Below are positions 9,091 to 17,781 of a DNA stretch of 64,000 nucleotides, piece by piece; the stretch's first letter is position 1; each line of letters opens with the position of its first letter. The stretch is taken from the NCBI GenBank assembly GCA_025370055.1, contig CP073041.1, forward strand, positions 682,001 to 746,000, given 5' to 3'. Under the pieces are notes generated by a model. That model was given only the letters and a program-made list of their open reading frames with translations. It did no database searches and was not told the DNA's origin. Position numbers and translations under genes: made by a program. This DNA is from Woronichinia naegeliana WA131 (GTDB lineage Bacteria > Cyanobacteriota > Cyanobacteriia > Cyanobacteriales > Microcystaceae).

Positions 9091-9126
9091 TTTAAAGTTT
9101 AAGTTTAAAGTTTAAGTTTAAAGTTT
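9091..9126. repeat. Short tandem repeat TTTAAAGTTTAAG
   Basis: Nearly three perfect units of a 13-bp repeat made of TTTAAAG and TTTAAG lie between the cupin start and the DUF4359 stop. The last unit supplies the DUF4359 stop codon (CTT TAA). Heptamer-type short tandem repeats are typical of cyanobacterial intergenic DNA. No function is claimed. Confidence 0.8.
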
Positions 9127-9498
9127 CTCTGCTTCGTAGGTATAAAATTGTTGCATTACACCGATAGTTTGAAATTTGTAGGTTGGGACAGGAGAGGGTA
9201 AGGAGAGTTCGGTGGCATAAATACTAAAAATCAAGTAGTTTTTGCGGGTGGTGGAATAGGTAATCAGGTGATGAATTTGAGGTCTGCCTGTATCAACCAA
9301 GGTTTTGCAGTAGCTTTGAATCAGACCACCTAAGTTGTTGGCTGCTTGAGGACAGACCTGTTCTTTGAGATAACGACTCAGGGCATCTGTTGCGTAGGTT
9401 TCGTAGTCTTGTGGGCCAGGATTGCCGATCATCATGATCAATCCTCCTCCTGCCAAGAGAAGACTCCCTAAGGTTGTTAATACCCGCAACACTTTCAT
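9118..9498 (-). CDS. DUF4359 domain-containing protein
   Basis: The 126-residue product begins MKVLRVLTTLGSLLLAGGGL, one hydrophobic N-terminal segment that is a membrane anchor or uncleaved signal. A short extracytoplasmic domain follows with two cysteines (EQVCPQAAN and QSYCKTL) and YLIFSIYATEL near the end, the pattern of the cyanobacterial DUF4359 family. Function is unknown. I chose the ATG behind AGGGGAG; an upstream TTG in frame has no ribosome-binding site. Confidence 0.8.
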   Translation of the reverse strand: MKVLRVLTTLGSLLLAGGGLIMMIGNPGPQDYETYATDALSRYLKEQVCPQAANNLGGLIQSYCKTLVDTGRPQIHHLITYSTTRKNYLIFSIYATELSLPSPVPTYKFQTIGVMQQFYTYEAEKL

Positions 9499-9620
9499 CG
9501 CTCCCCTATTCACCTTTACGGACAATAATACTGGATCTATCGAGAACTGCCTCAGTTTGATATCAGAAAAACTAAATTTGCCACTTTTTTTTGTCTTGTG
9601 CTATATTAGATTTTGCTAAT

Positions 9621-9694
9621 GGCGAGCGTAGCCAAGGGGTTAAGGCAGAGGATTGTGGTTCCTCCATTCGTGGGTTCGATTCCCATCGTTCGCC
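9621..9694 (+). tRNA. tRNA-His (GTG anticodon)
   Basis: A cloverleaf folds directly. The acceptor is GCGAGCG against CGTTCGC with an extra 5' G (position -1) opposite C73, the hallmark of tRNA-His. The D arm is GCC..GGC. The anticodon stem GAGGA/TCCTC encloses loop TTGTGGT, giving anticodon GTG. The T arm is GTGGG TTCGATT CCCAT. CCA is not encoded. Two truncated 3' copies follow downstream. Confidence 0.95.
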
Positions 9695-9727
9695 CTTCTA
9701 ATGAAAATTAAGAAAAGAGACTGTTGC

Positions 9728-9771
9728 GAGGATTGTTCTCCATTCGTGGGTTCGATTCCCATCGTTCGCCC
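9728..9771 (+). repeat. Truncated 3' copy of tRNA-His
   Basis: This copy matches the gene from the anticodon stem to the acceptor 3' end almost perfectly (CCATTCGTGGGTTCGATTCC and onward). It lacks the 5' half and has lost four bases of the anticodon loop, so it cannot make a tRNA. It starts 34 bp after the functional gene and is preceded by GTTGC, as is the next copy. Confidence 0.85.
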
Positions 9772-9798
9772 TTTCAAAAAAAGTAAACAGACAGTTGC

Positions 9799-9842
9799 GA
9801 GAATTGTTCTTCCTTTCGTAGGTTCGATTTTCAGTGATCGCC
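9799..9842 (+). repeat. Second, more diverged 3' copy of tRNA-His
   Basis: It covers the same segment as the preceding copy with several substitutions (TTCGTAGGTTCGATTTTCAG). Spacing between the copies is about 71 bp, so a unit of tRNA 3' end plus spacer has been tandemly multiplied. Such remnants often mark repeated integration at a tRNA gene, but no integrase is present nearby. Confidence 0.75.
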
Positions 9843-9990
9843 TATTTCAAGGCGGTGATAATGTGACTTCGCATTCTTACCCGAATAGAAGCTCCTTTCT
9901 CTACAGACAGATTAATTATCAGAAAAATGGGTTTTAAACCCTGTCGTTCTACGACCTCATCCCGATAAATAATTCAACAACTAAAAAATT

Positions 9991-10296
9991 GTGACTAGAG
10001 GTATAACTCCTGATGAAAACCCAACCAACTTACAAGAGCAACTCCTTCTTGAAGACGCAAAAGCTGGTAATGGTATCCCCATTCAAGGAGGTATGGCAGA
10101 ACCTTTAGGAGATGCTCCTCGACTCGTTGCTCACTATGGCGGAAACCCTGAAGATTGGGTTAAAATGAGTAGCATCCAGACTAAAATTATAAATGGTATG
10201 ACTGTGCAAATTCATTGGTTTAAAAACATTCAAAATAATCAAGTCGTTGAGCTTAAGCTTAAACGTACTCATCTTAAAATAGCACCAAAAAATTAA
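9991..10296 (+). CDS. Small protein resembling a polymorphic-toxin C-terminal module
   Basis: A GTG start gives 101 residues. The middle, GDAPRLVAHYGGNPEDWVKM, followed by HWFKN and VELKLKR, resembles the tail found at the C-terminus of some Rhs or hedgehog-type polymorphic toxins (from memory, not a search). No signal peptide or membrane segment is seen. It lies 15 bp before a small gene of immunity-like size. It may be a displaced toxin tip or a stand-alone small effector; without its N-terminal delivery domain it could be a relic. No ribosome-binding site is obvious. Confidence 0.45.
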   Translation: MTRGITPDENPTNLQEQLLLEDAKAGNGIPIQGGMAEPLGDAPRLVAHYGGNPEDWVKMSSIQTKIINGMTVQIHWFKNIQNNQVVELKLKRTHLKIAPKN

Positions 10297-10311
10297 TAAA
10301 AATTTTAACCT

Positions 10312-10770
10312 ATGAAAATTCGTTGTCTTGCTAATATTGGTTTAACCCTTCCTAAAAATTACTTAAAACCTGAGTTTTGTTACACCCCAAAAATAGAATT
10401 TCCCTTAACAATTGGTCAAGAATATATAGTTTATGCCTTAAAAGAATGGCAAGGAAATATTTGGTATTATATTTGTGATGATAATTATACTTACTATCCC
10501 ATACAACATCCTGCCCCTTTATTTGAAGTAATTGATGATCGCTTATCATCCTATTGGCGGTTTAAATGTTACCCTAATGGCCTAATTAGACTGGCTTTTG
10601 AGGAGTGGTTAGTCGAAACTTCTTTTTATGATAAATTAACCGATCAAGAAGAAAGAGAAGTTCTGATTTTTGAAAAAATTAAACAGCTTATAGATAACGA
10701 AGAATATCCTCAAAAATCCATTTTCAATCAAACTGAAAAATCTTCAGAAAAAGCTAAGGTTTTTGCATGA
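10312..10770 (+). CDS. Hypothetical protein, possible immunity partner of the preceding gene
   Basis: The protein is 152 residues, cytosolic and rich in aromatic residues (KEWQGNIWYYICDDNYTYYP, then APLFEVIDDRLSSYWRF). Similar small proteins often sit directly after toxin tips, and gene order and the 15-bp spacing fit a toxin-immunity pair. That role is inferred from context. It ends just before the convergent Rpn nuclease gene. Confidence 0.55.
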   Translation: MKIRCLANIGLTLPKNYLKPEFCYTPKIEFPLTIGQEYIVYALKEWQGNIWYYICDDNYTYYPIQHPAPLFEVIDDRLSSYWRFKCYPNGLIRLAFEEWLVETSFYDKLTDQEEREVLIFEKIKQLIDNEEYPQKSIFNQTEKSSEKAKVFA

Positions 10771-10785
10771 AACCGCGATCGCCCC

Positions 10786-11622
10786 TCATTCCCCTATTTG
10801 AAACCCTAACCAATTATCCAAATCTGCAAGTTCGCCAAAATCCAATAGAGCTTCTCCCAAATCATCCAACTGCTCCAGGGTCAAACTATTAATAATTTGA
10901 ATACGGCGATCGCTAATCTTGCCAAACCGCCGAGATAACTGACGAATCAGCAAACGAATCTCTCCCTCTTGGCGACCCTCTTGTTTAGCCTCTTGATAGA
11001 CCCGTGTTTGCTTAATATCACTCAGTAAAAACATCGCTTGAATCTCCTTGCGGCTTAATTGGGCAAATTTGGAAACCAACACCGTCTCCAATAAATCTAT
11101 AATATCGCGGGTCACTAAAGGATCAGCAATTTCTGTCTTGGCCCTTTGTAGTAATTGTTGAACTAAAACAGGAGCTTGAACATCCTGAGCGAGGATTAAC
11201 TGAATCAATCCGACTCCAATAGAACCCGATCGCATCTCATCCAAATAGATCGGCAAAATTCGACCACTATTAATCAATTCCTGTTGGTAAAGTGTTAAAG
11301 ATGTAACATCAAAACGACGTTGGGCAAAAAGAGCAACAGCCTTCCAATCCTGAACGGGTTTATATTGATTTAAATAGAGACTAATTTCAGCAATCAGTTC
11401 CCAGTAAAAATCAGGCTTATTTTGGAATTGTACCTCGACAAAATAGATGGGCTTATCTTCTCGATCTGGCATAAAAATTCCGTCAAAACGAAAAGCCTTT
11501 TCCTTGATTTCGGCAGAGATAAATTGATAATAAGCCGCATCGTCAACAGGTTTTCCCAACAATTCAAAAAGAAGAGAGTTAAAGGTTAGGAATAATTGAT
11601 AAAAGATTGTGTCAGTACGCAT
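10786..11622 (-). CDS. Rpn-family recombination-promoting nuclease/putative transposase (DUF2887-DUF4351)
   Basis: The 278-residue protein starts with a PD-(D/E)XK-type nuclease core: FDGIFMPDR, then IYFVEVQFQNKPDFYWEL, which holds the Glu-x-Gln of the active site. The C-terminal DUF4351 segment is SRRFGKISDRRIQIINSL to LDFGELADLDNWL. The family is abundant in cyanobacteria and some members promote RecA-independent recombination. A short coding-like remnant of a second copy of its tail lies near 16.4 kb. It is convergent with the preceding hypothetical gene. Confidence 0.88.
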   Translation of the reverse strand: MRTDTIFYQLFLTFNSLLFELLGKPVDDAAYYQFISAEIKEKAFRFDGIFMPDREDKPIYFVEVQFQNKPDFYWELIAEISLYLNQYKPVQDWKAVALFAQRRFDVTSLTLYQQELINSGRILPIYLDEMRSGSIGVGLIQLILAQDVQAPVLVQQLLQRAKTEIADPLVTRDIIDLLETVLVSKFAQLSRKEIQAMFLLSDIKQTRVYQEAKQEGRQEGEIRLLIRQLSRRFGKISDRRIQIINSLTLEQLDDLGEALLDFGELADLDNWLGFQIGE

Positions 11623-11852
11623 AATGTCCTTAGATTAGCACAGATCACAACTAGACAATAGCGATCGCTCTTTAACTCTGAACCCTAAACCAAAAGGCGA
11701 TCGCTCTTGTTGCTCTTATCGATCATAAAAGAACTGACAATGATTGCTGTTGTAAATTCTAACAAAATAGACGGTGATCGCTGTTTTATCGTAGTTTGTT
11801 ATTCTCAAGGGCAATCAATGGGATAATATGAAAAAGGAACTTATCAAAGGTA

Positions 11853-12269
11853 ATGACTATGACAGAGACAATCCAGTTAACATCAGAACAAATTGCTAAG
11901 TATCGCGTTGAACTAGCAGATAATTCTGATTTTTTGGCAGCACTTGATGTAATCGAAGAATGGGATGGAGATTTGGCCGATGCGGCTGAATCCATTGCGA
12001 CTCGTAACAGTATCGAAGGAGTGGAGGATAATGCTGATATGCGTTGGTTTGTTATTGTTCTCCAAAAATGTCGTGGTTACATCTGTCAGCCGAAATATGA
12101 AAGGTTGAGAGAAAAATATTTACCTGCTCTTATACCTCCTTTAACAGATTTTATCGCGGGGGCTTTCATGTGTCCACCGGGGATTGCAGGGATTTTATCG
12201 GCTCCTATTGCGCTTTATATTTCAGAGGAAGGAATGGATAAATTTTGTCAAATTTCCACCGATGGCTAA
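11853..12269 (+). CDS. Conserved hypothetical protein, 138 aa
   Basis: The N-terminal half is acidic and helical (ETIQLTSEQIAKYRVELAD). The C-terminal part is hydrophobic (FIAGAFMCPPGIAGILSAPI), probably one membrane hairpin. I do not know its function. AAAGG sits very close to the first ATG and at a normal distance from a second ATG two codons later, so the second Met may be the real start. The gene converges with the TPR-CHAT gene and their ends overlap by 4 bp. This could be a small membrane partner of the CHAT protein, but only proximity suggests that. Confidence 0.6.
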   Translation: MTMTETIQLTSEQIAKYRVELADNSDFLAALDVIEEWDGDLADAAESIATRNSIEGVEDNADMRWFVIVLQKCRGYICQPKYERLREKYLPALIPPLTDFIAGAFMCPPGIAGILSAPIALYISEEGMDKFCQISTDG

Positions 12270-15200
12270 ACTCCTGTGGCGATAAATGCTGTCCAATAAT
12301 AGGGATTGGCAAAGGGATAGGGTTCGCGTTTAACCGCAGCTTCTAATAAGTCTTGAAATTTCTTTCTATCGCGTTTAATTTCAAAGACTTGATCGAGTAA
12401 TTGCTGGAATATTTGACTATTTTTTATTCGGGCTAATTTTTTGCTATTTAATGTTCTTAACCATGTTTGAGTATTATTTAAAACAATAGCAATACTTCCT
12501 TTATCTTGGATAGAAATTCGTTTAAGATCGTGATAAAATTTAGTCATAAATAAGGTTGTTGCTAGGGGATCTACTGTCCAAAGGGTGCTAACAACACTAG
12601 AACTTCCTGCAAATAGAAAACCACTGGGTAAACCGACGTATTCATCACTAATACTATCCGCTTTACTTTCGATTATACCACTTTCACAAGCGGAAAAGGT
12701 GACTAAACGGCATTCTCTTAAATCCAGTTTTTCAAAGACTTCTGCTAGGGTTAGGTTAGCTGATTCTCCTAAGTTACCTTCTGGATCTGCTAACATTAAT
12801 GCCGAGTCTCTAGGGGATTTATCATCAAATTTTCCATGACAGGAAAAGTGAATACAATGGGATGCTTGTAAGTCTTGACGACGGTTTTCTAGGGTTTGTT
12901 CTGATGCTTCTGATTCACCAATAATAATGGTTTTGTCAGCATCAAATCCTTGACTAATTCTCTCTATTTCCAGATTTGCCCCTAAGAGGGGTTTTAGTCC
13001 TTTTCTGGTGGGGTTTTTAATGGCAAAAAGACGATTAAAGTTTTCTCGCTGTGATGATTGTACTAGTTTCAAAAGTTGGCAACTGGGAACGTATCCTACA
13101 CCATTAGAAAAGCGTTGATAGAGAAATTGTCCATCTTTTAGGGGTAAACAATGAAGGGGAATAATATGTAAAAACCAATGGGGAATGATGATTAATCGTT
13201 TGCAAGATGGAGGAATTAGTTCTAAAAGTTCATCAATGTGGAGAATTTCTGATAGTTGATTTAAACGAGAATCAAGAGTTTTAATCCACTCGGTTTTATT
13301 ATTTTCATAAGCTTCACGATAATCTTTAATGAAATTAATCAAGTTTTCTCGATCTGTTGCTGAAGATTGCCAAACTTTAACTCCTTTTACCTCATTCTCA
13401 TTCCAATTCCCCCCTTTTGAAGGGGGGTTAGGGGGGATCAAACCTTCATTAGTTACAATAAACGCCATAATACTATCCCCTGAAATATACCATTCTAAAA
13501 TGGCAGTTTGTTGATCAATTAAGGATTGAATCTCACTTAAGGGAATGCTTTGAACCTTTTGAGTTAAGCTAAAAGTGGGATCTATGGGGGTTATTTCACG
13601 GTCAATGAATTGATTTAACTCTTGTTTTAAATGATTGAGGTGAGTATAGTCATTTAAGATGGGTTGTTTTTGTTGATCTAGGGTTAAAATTACTCCCCGA
13701 TTGCGGGTTTGTTCTTGGATGGCTAACTGTTGTTCTTCCCCAATAATGGCACGACGGAGGCGATCTAATTCGGTAATAATAGTTTGGGGGATATTACCTT
13801 TAGGATAGATATCTCGATCGGTTAGCAATTGGACTAGATAGCGAGTTTTGCTGCGTTCAACGTATTCTAAGGCGCGATCTCTTTGATTGAGGTTGAGATA
13901 GGATTGAACTATGCCATGATAAACATCCATTGCTTCGGAGAGGATTTCTTGTTGCCGTTGGGGGTTTAAGGCTTCGAGTCGAGTATTTTCTACTGCTTCG
14001 ATCGCTAAATTGTAGCCTTTGATGGCGGTTTCCCAGTCTTCGATCAGGTTAGCTGTAACTCCTAAGTTTCGTCCTGCCACTAAACAGTAAATGGGATAAG
14101 CAGTGGAAGTCCAAACTTCTAAAGACAGGTTATAAGCTTCAATAGCTAACTCTAGATTATCTGCCCTTTCCCCAAGAATGCGATTACTATAAGTTAACCC
14201 CAAATTATTTTGTGACCTTGCCCAATTTTCAGGAAAGGCTTCACGGGTATAGACTTCTAAAGACAGGTTTAAAGCTGTGATCGCTTTTTCTAGATTATCT
14301 GCCCTTTCCCCAAGAATGCGATTTCCATAAGCAGTCCCCAGATTATTTTGTGTCATTGCCCAATCTTCAGGAAATGCTTGACGGGTATATACATCTAAAG
14401 ACAGGTTAATAGCTGCGATAGCTAACTCTAGATTATCTGCTCTTTCCCCAAGAATGCGATTTCTATAAGCAGTCCCCAGATTATTTTGGGTCGTTGCCCA
14501 ATATTCAGGAAAGGCATCACGGGTTCTTACTTCTAATGACTGGTTATAAGCTGCGATCGCTAACTCTAGATTATCTGCCCTTTCCCCTTTGATGCGATCA
14601 CGATAAGCAATCCCCAGATTATTTTGTGCCGTTGCCCAATATTCAGGAAAAGCTTCACGGGTATATACCTGTAATGACAGGTTATAAGAAGCGATCGCTA
14701 ACTCTAGATTATCTGCCATTTCCCCTCTGATGCGAGTTTGATAAGCACCCCCCAGATTATTTTGTGTACTTGCCCGTCGTTCAGGAAAAGCTTCACGGGT
14801 ATATACTTCTAATGACAGGTTATAAGCAGCGATCGCTAACTCTAGATTATCTGCCCTTTCCCCTTTGATGCGATAACTATAAGCAGCACCCAGATTATTT
14901 TGTGTACTTGCCCATTCATAAGGAAAGCTATCACGGGTATATACTTGTAAAGACAGGTTAAAAGCGGCGATAGCTAACTCTAGATTATCTGCCCTTTCCC
15001 CAAGAATGCGATTTCCATAAGCAGTCCCCAGATTATTTTGTGTCATTGCCCAATCTTCAGGAAATGCTTCACGGTTATATACTTCTAATGACTGGTTATA
15101 AGCTGCGATGGCTAACTCTAGATTATCTGCTCTTTCCCCTCTGATGCGATTACTATAAGCTAACCCCAGACTATTTTGTGACCTTGCCCATTCAGAAGGA

Positions 15201-16303
15201 AAAGCTTCACGGTTATATACTTCTAATGACTGGTTACAAGCTGCGATGGCTAACTCTAGATTATCTGCCCTTTCCCCAAGAATGCGATCACCATAAGTTA
15301 ACCCCAAATTATTTTGTGACCTTGCCCAATCTTGAGAAAAGGCTTCACGGGTTAATACTTCTAAAGACAGGTTTAAAGCTACGATGGCTAACTCTAGATT
15401 ATCTGCCCTTTCCCCTTTGATGCGATCACTATAAGCAGTCCCCAGATTATTTTGTGACCTTGCCCATTCATAAGGAAAGGCATCACGGTTATATACTTCT
15501 AATGACAGGTTATAAGCCGTAATAGCTAACTCTAGATTGTCTGCCCTTTTCCCTCTGATGTGATTACAATAAGCATTCCCCAGATTATTTTGTGAATTTG
15601 CCCATTCATAAGGAAAGGCATCACGGGTATATACTTGTAAAGACAGGTTTAAAGCTGCGATGGCTAACTCTAGATTATCAGCTCTTTCCCCTCTGATGCG
15701 ATTACTATAAGCTAACCCCAGATTATTTTGTGTCATTGCCCATTTTTCAGGAAAGGCATCACGGGTTAATACTTCTAAAACGGTGTGATAGCCTTTAATA
15801 GAGATTTCTAGATTATTAGCCCGACTTCCCAAGGGAAACTCTGAAATATCAAGACATAAATTTTGAATCAACACGGCAATAACTGCCACTTCTTCTGGTT
15901 TCGCTTGAGAAAACTTATTTCTCGCCCATTGTTGCAACAGTTGGGCAAAGGTACCATCTAACAGATGTTGACGGCGTTGTAGGATCGGATAAACGACCGC
16001 AGGATTATTACTCTCATATTCTGCTTGTAATACTTCTAATAAAAACCCCTGATATTCCTCCATACTTCCCACTTGAGGGTTGAGATATTGCCCCAACTGT
16101 TGCGCCATATTCCGTAACCAAGCCGCAGGATTATTATTTCCTTGTTGTTCTAACCCTGTTGCATAGTTTTCCATCACCTGCAAAAATTCGGGATCAATCA
16201 ATTCCTGATTTGCTTGCAGAATATTATTGAGTTCCTCATCATCAGCACAAGTGAGCAACTGTTCAATTAAATTAACATAAGCTTGTAATCTGGCTTCATC
16301 CAT
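12266..16303 (-). CDS. TPR-repeat CHAT-domain protein (caspase-like protease fold)
   Basis: The 1345-residue protein has an N-terminal helical region (about 1-160), thirteen 46-residue TPR-like repeats of the form GERADNLELAIAAYN.SLEVY (about 160-755), ordinary TPRs, a linker and a C-terminal CHAT domain. Catalytic His1156 (IHFSCHG) and Cys1206 (FSACESG) are both present, so protease activity is plausible. TPR-CHAT proteins act as caspase-like proteases, including the CRISPR-linked Craspase; no Cas genes are near here. A REP-like repeat encodes IPPNPPSKGG in the linker. I chose the ATG giving MDEARLQAYV, which has GAGGGGA upstream. No signal peptide; cytosolic. Confidence 0.88.
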   Translation of the reverse strand: MDEARLQAYVNLIEQLLTCADDEELNNILQANQELIDPEFLQVMENYATGLEQQGNNNPAAWLRNMAQQLGQYLNPQVGSMEEYQGFLLEVLQAEYESNNPAVVYPILQRRQHLLDGTFAQLLQQWARNKFSQAKPEEVAVIAVLIQNLCLDISEFPLGSRANNLEISIKGYHTVLEVLTRDAFPEKWAMTQNNLGLAYSNRIRGERADNLELAIAALNLSLQVYTRDAFPYEWANSQNNLGNAYCNHIRGKRADNLELAITAYNLSLEVYNRDAFPYEWARSQNNLGTAYSDRIKGERADNLELAIVALNLSLEVLTREAFSQDWARSQNNLGLTYGDRILGERADNLELAIAACNQSLEVYNREAFPSEWARSQNSLGLAYSNRIRGERADNLELAIAAYNQSLEVYNREAFPEDWAMTQNNLGTAYGNRILGERADNLELAIAAFNLSLQVYTRDSFPYEWASTQNNLGAAYSYRIKGERADNLELAIAAYNLSLEVYTREAFPERRASTQNNLGGAYQTRIRGEMADNLELAIASYNLSLQVYTREAFPEYWATAQNNLGIAYRDRIKGERADNLELAIAAYNQSLEVRTRDAFPEYWATTQNNLGTAYRNRILGERADNLELAIAAINLSLDVYTRQAFPEDWAMTQNNLGTAYGNRILGERADNLEKAITALNLSLEVYTREAFPENWARSQNNLGLTYSNRILGERADNLELAIEAYNLSLEVWTSTAYPIYCLVAGRNLGVTANLIEDWETAIKGYNLAIEAVENTRLEALNPQRQQEILSEAMDVYHGIVQSYLNLNQRDRALEYVERSKTRYLVQLLTDRDIYPKGNIPQTIITELDRLRRAIIGEEQQLAIQEQTRNRGVILTLDQQKQPILNDYTHLNHLKQELNQFIDREITPIDPTFSLTQKVQSIPLSEIQSLIDQQTAILEWYISGDSIMAFIVTNEGLIPPNPPSKGGNWNENEVKGVKVWQSSATDRENLINFIKDYREAYENNKTEWIKTLDSRLNQLSEILHIDELLELIPPSCKRLIIIPHWFLHIIPLHCLPLKDGQFLYQRFSNGVGYVPSCQLLKLVQSSQRENFNRLFAIKNPTRKGLKPLLGANLEIERISQGFDADKTIIIGESEASEQTLENRRQDLQASHCIHFSCHGKFDDKSPRDSALMLADPEGNLGESANLTLAEVFEKLDLRECRLVTFSACESGIIESKADSISDEYVGLPSGFLFAGSSSVVSTLWTVDPLATTLFMTKFYHDLKRISIQDKGSIAIVLNNTQTWLRTLNSKKLARIKNSQIFQQLLDQVFEIKRDRKKFQDLLEAAVKREPYPFANPYYWTAFIATGV
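13408..13440. repeat. REP-like palindrome inserted in frame in the TPR-CHAT gene
   Basis: CCCCCCTTTTGAAGGGGGGT followed by TAGGGGGGATCA is the same type of unit as the one at 457-489. Read on the minus strand in frame it encodes the Pro/Gly-rich IPPNPPSKGG, between the repeat region and the protease domain. It is therefore a coding-tolerated insertion. Confidence 0.75.
14035..15828 (-). repeat. Thirteen tandem 138-bp coding repeats (46-aa TPR-like units)
   Basis: Each unit encodes GERADNLELAIAA, a short variable patch, SLEVYTREAFPE, a variable pair, WA, a variable pair and QNNLGTAYGNRI. The first unit (SRANNLEIS) and last unit (SLEVWTSTAYP) are degenerate caps. Internal units are nearly identical in DNA, with variation concentrated at a few codons, which suggests recent expansion. 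The region is prone to recombination and to assembly collapse. Confidence 0.92.
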
Positions 16304-16387
16304 AACCGTCCCCTCTAACCCCATCACTTAATGGCAATTGTAACGACCAATATAAAGCAAAAAATGCTCCTTTACTGCCGCTAAAAC

Positions 16388-16510
16388 TTAACTTGTAAGC
16401 CGAGACTGTAACCATTGATCCAAATCCGCAAGCTCACAAAAATCCAGTAAAGCTTCTCCTAAATCATCCAACTGCTCAAGAGTCAAACTATTAATCACTT
16501 GAACACGGCG
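16388..16510 (-). pseudogene. 3' remnant of a second Rpn/DUF4351 gene
   Basis: The minus strand reads RRVQVINSLTLEQLDDLGEA, then LDFCELADLDQWL and a stop, a close match to the C-terminus of the Rpn gene at 10.8 kb. No start or nuclease core remains. It lies just downstream of the original 3' end of the MazF-type toxin gene. Confidence 0.85.
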
Positions 16511-16548
16511 ATTCTATCATTTGTCGAAGAGCCTAAGCTATTTTCCCA

Positions 16549-16558
16549 TATTGTTGAG
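16549..16558. repeat. Left 10-bp target duplication (TATTGTTGAG) of a composite insertion
   Basis: The same ten bases recur at 19324-19333, immediately after the right end of the A1 element. Between them lie a MITE, a 117-bp passenger and A1. On the minus strand the left copy continues the MazF reading frame to its original stop (TAG at 16533-16535). Confidence 0.85.
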
Positions 16559-16685
16559 CAGGGCGAACGCATCTTATTTTTGAAAGGTAGGCTGGATAAG
16601 GGTTTCCGAGATCATGATTGATTTTTTATGAAACGCTGAAAGTCTTATCAGATAAGGAGTCTAGAATTTAGATGCGTTTGCTCTG
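16559..16685. mobile_element. 127-bp MITE of the ISAs1-type (A) family, copy 1
   Basis: The ends CAGGGCGAACGCATCT and AGATGCGTTTGCTCTG are the terminal repeats of the A elements. The interior has no coding capacity and matches the copies near 32.5 and 33.7 kb. It has no target duplication of its own; only the composite extending to 19323 is flanked by one. From 16686 to 16802 lies a passenger of unknown origin with no gene. Confidence 0.85.
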
Positions 16686-17781
16686 CGATCGCGGTTTTGA
16701 GTCTTGTTATAGAAAATTAATCGCTTTTCCTGTTGATGCTGCTCTTGAGCAAGTTGCCTAACTGGACAGTGCGAAGTTTATGGATGCCAGATAAGGTCAG
16801 AACAGGGCAAACGCATCTTATCCGAGTAAAACCTTAAGGAGATAGTCCTCGTCCCAACCAGCGCGTAGCCGTTTATTCTTGATACCAAGTTTCAGAGTAT
16901 TTTCCTTTGTGAGCAAGTTAAGAGCGATATGGCGTAAGACGGCTAAATTCTCAGGAGCAAAATCCTTACGAATGCGACAAGCATCCTCGTTGAAGGCCAA
17001 GTCTAGAACCCAATGTAAAGAGTTTTCTATCAACCAATGACTACGAACAGATTGGGATAATTTTTGAGCATTACTCGGCAGGCTACTGATATAGTAGCGA
17101 GTCTCATACTCTGTTTTGTCTTTCAATCGTCTCTCCGCTTTAATCATACAGATGCTCGTCAACTTTGCCCATTTCTCCGCACCCAGCAAAAATTCTGTTT
17201 GTTCCATCGTCCAGCAACGGCGAATTTCAATCCGTCCATGTCCCTTGTCTATTGTTTGATGAAAATCATGCTTAATTCCCACAAAATTAACCGATTGAGC
17301 ATGAGCAAATAATTGTTCAACATCCTCACATAAATTACCTTGATTGCCTTTCAATGCCAAAACATAATCTCCCCCTCGCCCTACTATCTGTTGGGCAATC
17401 TTTGTCTGAGTTCCCATGGCATCAATCGTTACGATACAACCTTTGACCTCTAGCATTTTCAGGAGTTTAGGAATCGCCGTGATTTCATTCGATTTGCTTT
17501 CCACCTTGCACTGTCCTAGTACTAGACGATTTGCTGTTGCCCATGCACTTACCATCTGAATTGCGCCCTTTCCGTTGGCATTGTCATAGGAGTGGCGAAG
17601 GGTTTTGCCGTCAATCGCTATCACTTCTCCTTCACTTACCTCCGCTATACTTTTGACCCAATGCAGAAAACAGTCTTGAAATTGCTCTGGATTCAGACTA
17701 GCAAATACACGCGCAAACGTATCGTCGGAGGGGATGCCATTCGGCAATTCCAAAATTTTTTTTAGCCATTGATGTTTAGCC

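Noticed and set aside
9728-9842. Two further tRNA genes after tRNA-His
   Set aside because: Both lack the 5' half and an intact anticodon loop; they are fragments.
9653-9937. A 94-residue plus-strand frame
   Set aside because: It is a translation of the tRNA and its repeated 3' ends; the repeated GSIPIVRP-like residues come from the tRNA T arm.
14035-15828. Thirteen regularly spaced repeats that could be read as a CRISPR-like array
   Set aside because: The 138-bp units are contiguous coding repeats with no spacers and keep one reading frame; no cas genes are nearby.
12266-16303. Craspase-type CRISPR-associated protease
   Set aside because: The CHAT dyad is present but there is no Cas7-11 or array in the window; many TPR-CHAT proteins are unrelated to CRISPR.
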